Origin: Flavimarina sp. Hel_I_48
GTDB lineage: Bacteria > Bacteroidota > Bacteroidia > Flavobacteriales > Flavobacteriaceae
Direction: 5' to 3'
Length of the DNA: 64,000 nt
Assembly: GCF_000733945.1 (NCBI RefSeq)
Contig: NZ_JPOL01000002.1
Coordinates: forward strand, 134,001-198,000
The stretch's first letter is position 1. Each line of letters starts with the position of its first letter. The notes beneath the pieces are model-generated. The model saw nothing but the letters and a program-made list of their open reading frames with translations. It had not been told where the DNA came from and ran no database searches. Shown here piece after piece: positions 9,890 through 18,125 of this stretch. Position numbers and translations under genes: made by a program.

Positions 9890-9915
9890 CCCTTAAAAAT
9901 CCAAAATATCTTAAA

Positions 9916-12375
9916 TTATATGCGTGGATCCAGAATTCGATCTATTCGCTCATTTAGATCCTTTAAATGTATGCTACTCATGGAATCCCCGCTTCTACCT
10001 GCGGCCCTTGCGGTCTGGCCCTGCAATACCTTTAATTGTTCCCGCACTACGGCCCGTATATCTGACTGGCCCACGTTGACTTCCGTCGCGTTGCGGCCTT
10101 CCTGATCTTTTGTCATTAAGTATTCCAGTCGATCTATATAAGCGCGTTGCAGGTTCCTGCGGTACGTATCTATTTTTGCGCCTTGGTTGAGTTCGCTAAA
10201 AATACCTGTTCTAAGATCGCTCATCATGGCAGGTAACGAATAAGCTTCAGAATTGTAAAGTGTTTCATTCTCTATCATACGCGCCATACGGCCAAAATCA
10301 AGGATATTATTGAGTGTCCTTACTTGCGTACTGCGGATGCGTTCCAGATTACCGTCGTGTTCGATTTTGTTCAGGATATTTTCATCAATCATCCACATGG
10401 GCGTGGTGAAAAGTTCCTCATTTAAAAATGAAAGGCTTTCCTGTTGACGTTTTTTAAGTACCGGGCTGTATACCGCTCCTTGCTGATCATAGGTTTTATT
10501 GTATTCATAAACACCACCTACGTTGTTAGAAACATGGCCCATGTACCGGTTGTACTGACTTAAAACCTGGCCGTACAATGTACCCAGATCGTCATAATTT
10601 TTACCATCTTCTTTTGTCCATTCAATCAAGTTGGGAACGATTCGTTTCAGGTTTGCAATGCCATAACGGCTTGCTTTTACTGCATCATCGCCTAAATCTT
10701 CGGTTTGCGAACTTGGATCTACAATATCGCGCTGTTGTGCCCCAAAACGGTACATAGGATCTCCGGCATGTTCTAAAATCCATTGATCTAAAGTCTCCTT
10801 TTCGCTTTTGGCGGAAGCCTCTAAAATAGGTTTATAGCCCCATTTAATGGCATATTTATCGTAAATACCAATATTAGGCATCAACGCAACACCGTCATCA
10901 CCGGGCTGGGCGATATAATTGAACCGCGCATAATCCATGATAGAAGGAGCCGTACCGTATTTCTTGGTAAATTCCGCAGAGCGTAAAGAGTCGACCGGAT
11001 AGGCCACACTGCTGCCCATATTGTGCGGTAATCCTAACGTATGCCCCACTTCATGAGAAGATACAAACCGAATCAACCTGCCCATGATCTCATCTTTGAA
11101 AGCCACTCCCCGCGCCTCTTCATTAATCGCCGCGGTCTGTACAAAATACCAGTTGCGCAGCAAGGTCATTACATTATGGTACCAGTTGATATCTGATTCC
11201 AGGATTTCTCCGCTACGTGGGTCGCTTACATGCGGACCATTCGCATTGGGAATGGGCGATGCCAGATAACGCACGGTGGAATATCGTGCATCTTCCGGCG
11301 ACCAGTCTGGATCTTCTGCTACCGTGGGCGCATCTTTCGCGATAATCGCCTCTTTAAAACCAGCTGCTTCAAAGGCAACCTGCCAGTCTTCTATACCTTG
11401 TTTGATAAAAGGCACCCATTTATTTGGCGTGGCCCGGTCTATATAATAAACAATTTGTTTTTTGGGCGTTACAAGTTCGCCGGCCTTATATTTGGCCATA
11501 TCTTCCTCTTTAACTTCCAGTCTCCAACGATCAAGATATTTTACTGTTTTACTCTCCTGGGCATCCAGTCCGTAATCCACCTGACCCCTGGCAAACCATC
11601 CTACGCGCTGGTCAAAATACCGGCGACGCATGGGCTCTTTGGGCAATAAAATCATAGAATTGCTCATTTCGACAGAAATGGAACCTACGCTTTCGTTGCT
11701 GGGCGGTTCTTTGGCTTTATAGGTTTTTACGTGTCTGGATTCAATGTTTATGGGATAGCTTTTTAAGCTTTCTATATAACTACGATCACTGTCAACGCTT
11801 GAAATTTTGTAGCGCTCCCTGTAATAATCTGGTATCCCCAAAGGCTGTACATCATCTTCGTACAACTTATTGACCTGGATTACGGTGCTCGTAGAATCCT
11901 TCCCTAGCGCTTTGATATCAAAAGCAAATAAGACGGGATCAAAATTAGAATTTTTGACCGCCTCATGAATGGGCAGCGAATCAGCGGCAAATGTTTCATA
12001 AGAAACTACCCTAAGAAGCACTTTTTTAGGTTTCTTCTCCCAGCGCAGCACCTGCGTATTGGTCTTACCACCGCCAAAGCCAATCTCAGCTGCGGTTTTG
12101 GCGATTCGCGTGACCATAAGCATGTCCCGGTTAAACAAACTATCTGGGATCTCGTAAAAGAAGTCGTCATTTACCGTATGTACGGCAAAAAGGCCAGCAT
12201 CAGTTATCGCTTCTTTGGTAATGACTTTATCATAAGATTTTAAACCATTTTTAGCATCTTTTTTTTCTTCTGTGGTAGCGGCATCGCCTCCTTTTGTTTT
12301 TTTTAAGCTGGAACAAGAAATGCTGAAGAGCAGCAATGCAGCCAGTAAGGGCAAATAGTAGTTTTTTGTTGTCAT
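9916..12375 (-). CDS. Zinc-dependent metalloprotease lipoprotein (DUF5117/DUF5118 type)
   Basis: This 819-residue protein starts with a lipoprotein signal (LLAALLLFSISC, lipidated Cys about residue 21). It belongs to the large Bacteroidota family annotated as zinc-dependent metalloprotease with DUF5117, DUF5118 and DUF4953 regions. The metzincin-like site HEVGHTLGLPH has zinc ligands H441, H445 and H451 and catalytic E442, followed by MGSS and a possible Met-turn region (SIMDYARFNY). It is expected on the outer or periplasmic face of the envelope. Its substrates are unknown. It is monocistronic, with its own terminator, and is divergent from the MscS gene across a 256-base AT-rich spacer in which I see no clear promoter box. 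Confidence 0.93.
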   Translation of the reverse strand: MTTKNYYLPLLAALLLFSISCSSLKKTKGGDAATTEEKKDAKNGLKSYDKVITKEAITDAGLFAVHTVNDDFFYEIPDSLFNRDMLMVTRIAKTAAEIGFGGGKTNTQVLRWEKKPKKVLLRVVSYETFAADSLPIHEAVKNSNFDPVLFAFDIKALGKDSTSTVIQVNKLYEDDVQPLGIPDYYRERYKISSVDSDRSYIESLKSYPINIESRHVKTYKAKEPPSNESVGSISVEMSNSMILLPKEPMRRRYFDQRVGWFARGQVDYGLDAQESKTVKYLDRWRLEVKEEDMAKYKAGELVTPKKQIVYYIDRATPNKWVPFIKQGIEDWQVAFEAAGFKEAIIAKDAPTVAEDPDWSPEDARYSTVRYLASPIPNANGPHVSDPRSGEILESDINWYHNVMTLLRNWYFVQTAAINEEARGVAFKDEIMGRLIRFVSSHEVGHTLGLPHNMGSSVAYPVDSLRSAEFTKKYGTAPSIMDYARFNYIAQPGDDGVALMPNIGIYDKYAIKWGYKPILEASAKSEKETLDQWILEHAGDPMYRFGAQQRDIVDPSSQTEDLGDDAVKASRYGIANLKRIVPNLIEWTKEDGKNYDDLGTLYGQVLSQYNRYMGHVSNNVGGVYEYNKTYDQQGAVYSPVLKKRQQESLSFLNEELFTTPMWMIDENILNKIEHDGNLERIRSTQVRTLNNILDFGRMARMIENETLYNSEAYSLPAMMSDLRTGIFSELNQGAKIDTYRRNLQRAYIDRLEYLMTKDQEGRNATEVNVGQSDIRAVVREQLKVLQGQTARAAGRSGDSMSSIHLKDLNERIDRILDPRI

Positions 12376-12631
12376 AAATAAATTAGGTTTGAAAAAATGG
12401 AATTTAACCGAACAGCAACCAAAATTTTCTTAATTTTTTACTAATACTCAAAGATTTATATACAACTTTGTTAGTCTTCTTTCAGCATTTATTTGATGTT
12501 GAGTATACTTTTAATCACATAAAGAAGAACAAACTCAAGATTTTGAAAAAGAATAAAGTAGTTTAGCACAAGTATTTTATAAGATTTTTAAATTGCAGTA
12601 CTTTTTATTAAGAACATAATACAGTGTCAGT

Positions 12632-14395
12632 ATGCTAAAAAAATACTCTTTATTACTGTTTTACCTAATTCTAATCCAGTTCAATCCTTCCCTTTTTGCA
12701 CAGTTTACACAGGACAGTACGTCACAGAAGCTTCCTTCAAAAGACTCTATAAGTACAGAGGGTGGAGTGTATAGGGAGAATCCCATAGAGGAATATAACG
12801 ATCCTTATTATGTTGTAAATAGGCTCAACAAGAGTATTGGCTTACCGGATAACGATATTAATCTGCAAACCCCGCAGGCAGCACTGGAGCATTTTGTGAT
12901 CAGTTGCCGCAATAAGGATTTTGAAGCGGCCGCACAGGTACTGAATTTAAATTTATATCCTGATAACATTACCAGGGAGGATGCGGCAATACTCGCTCAA
13001 AAACTATATTTTGTGATTAATCAGCGCATACAGATTGACTGGGGCGCGCTATCAGACCGGGCAGACGGACAGACTGATTTTAGCACATCGACCAATAAGG
13101 CGATTGCTGGAAAAGCCAGACGCAGTATCGTTTTTGGTGAAATGAACCTTGACGGAAGGGATGCCGTTCTAAGACTTCAACGTGTAAAATATAAGGATTT
13201 TGGTGCGTTCTGGACCATTGCACCTGATACCGTAGAAAATATTGACGCACTTTATGCCATCTACGGACCCAGAAAACTAGATCGTATGATGCCCAACTGG
13301 GCCCGGCTAAAATTCTGGGGAATGCCCATTTGGAAATTCGTTGGGATGATTATTCTTTTGGGAATTTGTTATATCATCGGGAAACTAAGTATGATTTTGG
13401 TGCGCAAGCTGTTTATGAAATCAGGACAGGAATGGATGCGTACCATCGCCAAGAAATTGGCCAAACCAGCTGGTATCGCTATTGGCGTACTCGTTTTTTA
13501 CATACTATTGAATGAGCTCATTTCCTTTGGCGGACCGTTCGCCAGGTGGCTCTATGCAATTTTGCTTGTGGTTGTTGTAAGTACGATCGCATTTTTTATA
13601 ATGCGCTTCATCAATTCATTTATGGTATATGTTGCCGAAAATAAAATAGGTGATGTTAGTCCTGAAGAGAATTCTGAAGCGCGCATGAAACTCACCTATA
13701 TTTCGGTAGCACGACGGGTTGTTACCTTTATAGTTATCATTTTTGCCGCCTCTGTGATTTTATCGCAGTTTAGATCGCTAGAAAAATTGGGCGTTTCCCT
13801 TCTTGCGTCTGCAGGACTTGCTACGGTCATTCTGGGTGTTGCCGCACAAAGTACCCTGGGCAACATCGTTGCCGGGATACAGATTGCGGTTACTCGTCCC
13901 GCTCGTATAGGAGACGTGGTAATTATAGATGAAGACTGGGGGTACGTTGAAGATATTCGCTTTACCTATATGGTCGTGCGCACCTGGGATTTGCGGCGTC
14001 TTGTAATTCCTTTAAAAAGGGTAATTTCCGAAACTTTTGAAAACTGGTCCATGACGAGTCCTAATCAGGTACGTCCTATCGAATTGTGGGCAGATTATAA
14101 AATTGATGTGAGCAAGCTGCGCTCAAAATTTGAAGAATTGCTTAAGCAATCTGAAAAATGGGATGAAGAAAAAGAGCCTACACTGCAGGTGGTTGATATG
14201 ACAGATAAAGCAATCAAACTACGCGCGCTATGCAGTGCAAAAAACCCTCAGGAAGCCTGGGACCTGCACTGTGAATTACGGGAAGCTTTAGTACAATATA
14301 TTACCCAACTGGAAGATGGCAACTACCTCTCAAAAGAGCGTATAAAACTTGAAAACAACCCAAAACCAGCAAAAAATGGCTCTTCTGAGGCCTAA
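12632..14395 (+). CDS. Mechanosensitive ion channel, MscS family, with periplasmic N-domain
   Basis: The 587-residue protein has a signal peptide (LLFYLILIQFNPSLFAQ), a soluble periplasmic region of about 200 residues, several membrane helices (about residues 232-340 and 365-430) and an MscS core. The pore helix and beta domain are clear around LGVSLLASAGLATVILGVAA followed by QSTLGNIVAGIQIA and RPARIGDVV. The soluble N-domain makes it longer than E. coli MscS, as is common for the larger MscS-like channels. It releases solutes during osmotic down-shock. It converges on the phospholipase-like gene with only 15 bases between stops and no visible terminator. Confidence 0.93.
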   Translation: MLKKYSLLLFYLILIQFNPSLFAQFTQDSTSQKLPSKDSISTEGGVYRENPIEEYNDPYYVVNRLNKSIGLPDNDINLQTPQAALEHFVISCRNKDFEAAAQVLNLNLYPDNITREDAAILAQKLYFVINQRIQIDWGALSDRADGQTDFSTSTNKAIAGKARRSIVFGEMNLDGRDAVLRLQRVKYKDFGAFWTIAPDTVENIDALYAIYGPRKLDRMMPNWARLKFWGMPIWKFVGMIILLGICYIIGKLSMILVRKLFMKSGQEWMRTIAKKLAKPAGIAIGVLVFYILLNELISFGGPFARWLYAILLVVVVSTIAFFIMRFINSFMVYVAENKIGDVSPEENSEARMKLTYISVARRVVTFIVIIFAASVILSQFRSLEKLGVSLLASAGLATVILGVAAQSTLGNIVAGIQIAVTRPARIGDVVIIDEDWGYVEDIRFTYMVVRTWDLRRLVIPLKRVISETFENWSMTSPNQVRPIELWADYKIDVSKLRSKFEELLKQSEKWDEEKEPTLQVVDMTDKAIKLRALCSAKNPQEAWDLHCELREALVQYITQLEDGNYLSKERIKLENNPKPAKNGSSEA

Positions 14396-14410
14396 AATGG
14401 CGTCCTGCGA

Positions 14411-15427
14411 TTATTTTTTGCTCTTGGTTACAAAAGGTGAGAACCAGTCCCAGGTTACGCCCACGGACAACCGCGGAAAACTATCCACAAAACGGTAATT
14501 ATAATCGTCAAAACCGAAAGAAAATTCAGTAAAAAAACCAAAATCATTGTCCCAGGGATAGATGATCCCCCGGCTTTCGGAACGGTAAAAATCTACAGAG
14601 GGATGTGATCCAAAGCGCAAATACACTTCCTGTTCCAATGAGTAGCGCATTTTTTTTAAATAGCCTGTATACCCATAGATCATCTCTACTTGCGACCGCC
14701 CATAAATATTGATATCATTAGGGTTAAATCCACCAAAGTCAAACAGCCCCATAAACTTATTATGATATAATTGATAGGTCAGGGTAAACGCGTGAATGCG
14801 CGTGGGCTTATCAATACTATCAAACTGGTTGATCCTGTAATTAAGGCTGAAACGGCTCAAATTGGTAGAAAAATTACCAGAGTCCCTGTTTAAGATTTTT
14901 GAAAGGTTCGTATTGTCATTAATATTGTTATAGGCCGCATTGCCACCGTCTGTACTTTCTTCAAATTCGGTAGAAAAAGCAGCACCGGTCTGCCCATTAG
15001 AATAATGCCCGGTTTCAAAAGCGGCCGTAAAAAAGTTGTTGTTTCGTGTGCTCAGGATGCGCTGCCAACCTAAAAAAGCCCTATAACTTGGGGTTTTGAC
15101 TGGTTTTGAATTCTCGTTATAAAGCCGCAGTTGTGGTTGTATGCTTATATAAATCGCATCTCCTGGGGTAATCGTATCCTTGCTCAATGCCTCCCGAATA
15201 TCATTGTAGATGCCATAATAAACGACTGGTTTAGCATCAAAAACAATATTTTCATAAGGATTGTTTCCTATACCGCCAGATAGATAAGGACGTTTTGCAA
15301 TAGGATAATAATCCTTAAAACCGCTGTCGTCACTATTGATCTGAGCCTGGGATAAGGCGGGCATTAAAAGGAAAAAAGTACTGATTAATAGACTAAAAAG
15401 GGAAGTATTCTTCAAAGATATAAGCAT
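14411..15427 (-). CDS. Outer-membrane phospholipase A-like beta-barrel
   Basis: The start is set at the ATG at 15427, which gives a clean signal peptide (SLLISTFFLLMPALSQAQ). An upstream in-frame TTG falls inside the promoter box and is rejected. The mature part has the alternating, aromatic-rich strands of a barrel and ends in a typical barrel C-region. The segment GHYSNGQTG holds H141-x-S143-N-G, matching the His-Ser catalytic motif of OMPLA (PldA), which hydrolyses outer-membrane phospholipids as a calcium-dependent dimer. I could not place the third catalytic Asn with certainty because the following loop is longer. The call is phospholipase A-like rather than proven PldA. Confidence 0.72.
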   Translation of the reverse strand: MLISLKNTSLFSLLISTFFLLMPALSQAQINSDDSGFKDYYPIAKRPYLSGGIGNNPYENIVFDAKPVVYYGIYNDIREALSKDTITPGDAIYISIQPQLRLYNENSKPVKTPSYRAFLGWQRILSTRNNNFFTAAFETGHYSNGQTGAAFSTEFEESTDGGNAAYNNINDNTNLSKILNRDSGNFSTNLSRFSLNYRINQFDSIDKPTRIHAFTLTYQLYHNKFMGLFDFGGFNPNDINIYGRSQVEMIYGYTGYLKKMRYSLEQEVYLRFGSHPSVDFYRSESRGIIYPWDNDFGFFTEFSFGFDDYNYRFVDSFPRLSVGVTWDWFSPFVTKSKK

Positions 15428-15451
15428 TTTACTAAAGTTGAATCTAGGTGG

Positions 15452-15459
15452 CAAATTTA
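15452..15459 (-). promoter_or_regulatory. -7 box TAAATTTG for the phospholipase A-like gene
   Basis: An exact TAnnTTTG box ends 24 bases upstream of the chosen ATG at 15427, directly behind the rny terminator. It decides the start, because the alternative TTG would lie within the box. Confidence 0.65.
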
Positions 15460-15470
15460 CTGTAAACGAT

Positions 15471-15497
15471 AAAAAAACCCGCTTAATAGCGGGTTTT
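15471..15497 (-). terminator. Intrinsic terminator downstream of rny
   Basis: AAAACCCGC/GCGGGTTTT forms a 9-bp stem with a 6-base loop, and the minus strand continues in T. It lies 63 bases past the rny stop and separates rny from the phospholipase promoter. Confidence 0.85.
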
Positions 15498-15559
15498 AGT
15501 TTAATTCATTCGTATGTCGGTTTTTAGTCAATAAATTGACAAAAAAGGCTATTTATTTG

Positions 15560-17131
15560 CTATTTAGCAATGTTTATAGCGCGTGTTTCCCTGATTACAG
15601 TGACTTTAACCTGACCTGGATAGGTCATATCAGTTTGGATTTTTTGAGAGATTTCAAAAGAAAGTGTGGAAGCTCTATCGTCATTTACTTTTTCACTCTC
15701 CACGATTACACGAAGTTCCCTACCCGCCTGAATGGCATACGCTTTCTTAACGCCCTGAAAACCAAATGCGATATCCTCCAGATCCTTAAGTCGCTGTATG
15801 TAAGAATCCAGCACTTGCCTTCTAGCTCCTGGCCGGGCGCCGCTAATGGCATCACAAACCTGTACAATGGGAGCCAATAAAGTTTTCATCTCGATCTCGT
15901 CGTGGTGGGCACCAATCGCGTTGCAAACCTCTGGTTTTTCACCATTTTTCTCGGCCCATTCCATTCCCAGGAGTGCGTGTGGCATTTCGGTCTCGGTTTC
16001 TGGCACTTTACCAATATCATGGAGCAGACCAGCGCGTTTCGCAAGTTTTGGGTTCACACCAAGTTCCGCAGCCATTACCGAACACAATTTAGCCACTTCC
16101 CTACTGTGCTGTAATAAATTCTGGCCATAAGAAGAACGGTACTTCATACGCCCTACCGCTTTGATCAATTCTGGGTGCAGGCCGTGAATACCAAGATCAA
16201 TTACGGTACGCTTACCTACCTCAACGATCTCCTGTTCTATCTGTTTTGTTGTTTTTTGAACCACTTCTTCAATCCGTGCAGGGTGGATACGGCCATCTGT
16301 AACGAGTTTGTGTAGTGATAAACGGGCCACTTCGCGGCGCACACTATCAAAACAGGAAAGTATAATAGCCTCTGGGGTGTCATCAACAATAATTTCTACA
16401 CCGGTAGCAGCTTCGATCGCTCGGATGTTACGTCCTTCCCGGCCTATGATCCTGCCTTTTACATCATCGCTTTCCAGGTTAAATACCGAAACGCAGTTTT
16501 CAACTGCTTCTTCTGTACCTATACGTTGAATGGTATTGATGATTATTTTTTTGGCTTCCTGTTCCGCGGTCATTTTTGCCTCTTCCATAGAATTTTGAAT
16601 AAAAGCCATGGCATCTGTGCGTGCCTGGTCTTTTAAAGATTCCATGAGCTGCTGCTTCGCTTCCTCCACAGGTAAACCTGAGATAACTTCTAATTGTTGC
16701 ACCTTGCTCTGGTGCAATTTGTCAATATCAACTTTACGTTTTTCAAGATACTCTACCCTTGTAGTGTAATCTTTAAGCTTGTCTTCGTATTCCTTTGTGG
16801 TTTTTTTGTTTTTGGCAATATCACTGCCCAACTGTGATTCTTTATCCCGTACGCGTTTTTCGGCTTCTGTGACTTTTTTATCACGGGATACAATTACCTT
16901 CTCATGTTCAGACTTAAGTTCTATGAATTTTTCCTTGGCCTGAAGTATTTTATCTTTCTTAATCGATTCCCCTTCTTTATTGGCCTCTTTTATGATACCC
17001 TGTGCTTCTTCCCGTGCTTTTGTGACCATTTGGGAAGCATTGTTGCGCTCCAGTAATTTAGCGATTAGAAATCCTATAAATAGCGCGATTACCGCGACGA
17101 TGAACAAGAGTATGTAAAAATTGGTTTCCAT
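15560..17131 (-). CDS. rny: Ribonuclease Y
   Basis: RNase Y is a membrane-anchored endoribonuclease that starts mRNA decay. With the start at 17131 ([14 protein letters not shown]) the protein has 523 residues, the usual length, and begins with its single membrane anchor. A long charged coiled coil follows (about residues 30-190), then the KH domain ([15 protein letters not shown]), then the HD domain with H371-D372 in [12 protein letters not shown]. An in-frame upstream ATG at 17248 would put 39 unlikely residues inside the structured RNA described below and is rejected. The gene follows zapA and the 6S-like RNA on the same strand. The RNA's U-tract ends 13 bases before the start codon, so regulation by read-through is possible. 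Confidence 0.96.
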   Translation of the reverse strand: METNFYILLFIVAVIALFIGFLIAKLLERNNASQMVTKAREEAQGIIKEANKEGESIKKDKILQAKEKFIELKSEHEKVIVSRDKKVTEAEKRVRDKESQLGSDIAKNKKTTKEYEDKLKDYTTRVEYLEKRKVDIDKLHQSKVQQLEVISGLPVEEAKQQLMESLKDQARTDAMAFIQNSMEEAKMTAEQEAKKIIINTIQRIGTEEAVENCVSVFNLESDDVKGRIIGREGRNIRAIEAATGVEIIVDDTPEAIILSCFDSVRREVARLSLHKLVTDGRIHPARIEEVVQKTTKQIEQEIVEVGKRTVIDLGIHGLHPELIKAVGRMKYRSSYGQNLLQHSREVAKLCSVMAAELGVNPKLAKRAGLLHDIGKVPETETEMPHALLGMEWAEKNGEKPEVCNAIGAHHDEIEMKTLLAPIVQVCDAISGARPGARRQVLDSYIQRLKDLEDIAFGFQGVKKAYAIQAGRELRVIVESEKVNDDRASTLSFEISQKIQTDMTYPGQVKVTVIRETRAINIAK

Positions 17132-17144
17132 GAAGTATATGTAT

Positions 17145-17310
17145 AAAAAAAGCCTACATCGGTCGGGATTTGAATAAACTCCTTTAAAGATAATCATAGG
17201 GCTAATGGACTGATCAAGCTTCCGTTCAAAGACGGCTTGCTTTAACAACCCGAACTTACCCTTCTTAAAGAATATGTGTTGAGTTTACCAAAAAAATAAC
17301 CAATGTAGGC
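17145..17310 (-). ncRNA. ssrS: Putative 6S-like RNA between zapA and rny
   Basis: Read on the minus strand, the ends form an 11-bp helix: GCCTACATTGG (17310-17300) pairs with CCGATGTAGGC (17162-17152), with one U-G pair that is a mismatch on the other strand. The 3' arm runs straight into seven T (17151-17145). Nested helices follow inside: TAAACTC with GAGTTTA, AGGG-TAA with TTA-g-CCCT, and an apical CAAGC...GCTTG hairpin. The result is a rod of about 166 nt with internal bulges, the architecture of 6S RNA, which binds RNA polymerase and mimics an open promoter. The place next to zapA matches the well-known zapA-ssrS order of proteobacteria. The identity is inferred from fold and position; no covariance search was possible. 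Confidence 0.7.
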
Positions 17311-17341
17311 AGTAATTAATTTCGTTTTATGTCTATGAACG

Positions 17342-17632
17342 TCAGGATAACTGTTCTGAGAGCATAAGCTCTAAATACTCAAGTTGCTTTATAGCCTGTT
17401 CATGATCCTGTGCATCAGCCATATCCTGCTTCAGCGCCTTAGAGGCAAACTGCAGGGCACACATGGCAAGCACATCCTGTTTGTCGCGAACCGCATAGCT
17501 CTGCTCAAACTTTTTGATCATAACCTCAATTTCTTTTGCCGCTTTGCGCAACCCTTCCTCCTGTGCAGGATTTATATTTAAAGGGTATACCCTGTCTGCA
17601 ATAGAAACCTTTATTTTAAGCATGTCTGCCAT
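17342..17632 (-). CDS. zapA: Cell division protein ZapA
   Basis: This 96-residue protein has the ZapA pattern: KIKVSIADRVYPLNINPAQE at the N-terminus (beta), EEGLRKAAKEIEVMIKKFEQ, then a long C-terminal coiled coil. ZapA binds FtsZ and bundles its filaments at the division site. It lies 7 bases behind the small coiled-coil gene, so the two form one operon. The 6S-like RNA starts about 32 bases after its stop. Confidence 0.93.
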   Translation of the reverse strand: MADMLKIKVSIADRVYPLNINPAQEEGLRKAAKEIEVMIKKFEQSYAVRDKQDVLAMCALQFASKALKQDMADAQDHEQAIKQLEYLELMLSEQLS

Positions 17633-17639
17633 AAAATCC

Positions 17640-17930
17640 TTAATCTGCTATATGCGCAATACATAAATCGATCTCTCTGATGAGCGAATTTATCTTAAGC
17701 TTTGTTTCCTTCTTGAACGTCTTACTGCCCAGCATTGCATTTGCCGCTTTGAGTGCACTGTACCTTGAGTCTATATCTTCAAGACGGCCTAAAAATTTTG
17801 ACCGCTCTAATTTCAACTTTTCATTTTCCTGCAATAAGACCTTATGCTCCCGTCGTAATGCCTGATGTTGTTTTACCAACTTATTCAAGCCACTTTGCAG
17901 GGAATCAATGCGGTCTAAAAGTTTACTCAT
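17640..17930 (-). CDS. Small coiled-coil protein upstream of zapA (ZapB-like position)
   Basis: This 96-residue, highly charged protein has a continuous heptad pattern from residue 4 to about 60 (LLDRIDSLQSGLNKLVKQ, VLLQENEKLKLERSKFL) and a short C-terminal helix region. It is cytoplasmic. Its place directly before zapA suggests a division-related partner of the ZapB kind, but coiled coils are poor evidence of homology. I leave the function open. Confidence 0.8.
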   Translation of the reverse strand: MSKLLDRIDSLQSGLNKLVKQHQALRREHKVLLQENEKLKLERSKFLGRLEDIDSRYSALKAANAMLGSKTFKKETKLKINSLIREIDLCIAHIAD

Positions 17931-17959
17931 CTAAGGCAAATTCTCAATACTTGGTCAGA

Positions 17960-17967
17960 CAAAGTTA
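17960..17967 (-). promoter_or_regulatory. -7 box TAACTTTG before the coiled-coil/zapA operon
   Basis: An exact TAnnTTTG box lies 29 bases upstream of the coiled-coil gene start. A TTG lies 20 bases further upstream on the same strand, giving a full Bacteroidota-type promoter. Confidence 0.65.
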
Positions 17968-18125
17968 ACATTCGGCTAAGAATATCCCAATACAATCGCA
18001 CTTAATTTTAGCTAATGCAAAGGAAAACCAATTCCTGACTACTTGTACGCTAGAAACCAACTTCTTAATATACGCAAACCACAATCGCATCGTTTTGCTT
18101 TTAAAAATAGTTATATTCGCCCATA

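Noticed and set aside
11230..11649. 139-codon open frame on the plus strand within the zinc metalloprotease gene
   Set aside because: It is antisense to strong coding sequence with a catalytic motif and shows no protein-like pattern of its own.
17132..17248. In-frame upstream ATG extending RNase Y by 39 residues
   Set aside because: The extension runs through the paired 3' half of the 6S-like RNA and pushes the membrane anchor away from the N-terminus; the start at 17131 fits the family.
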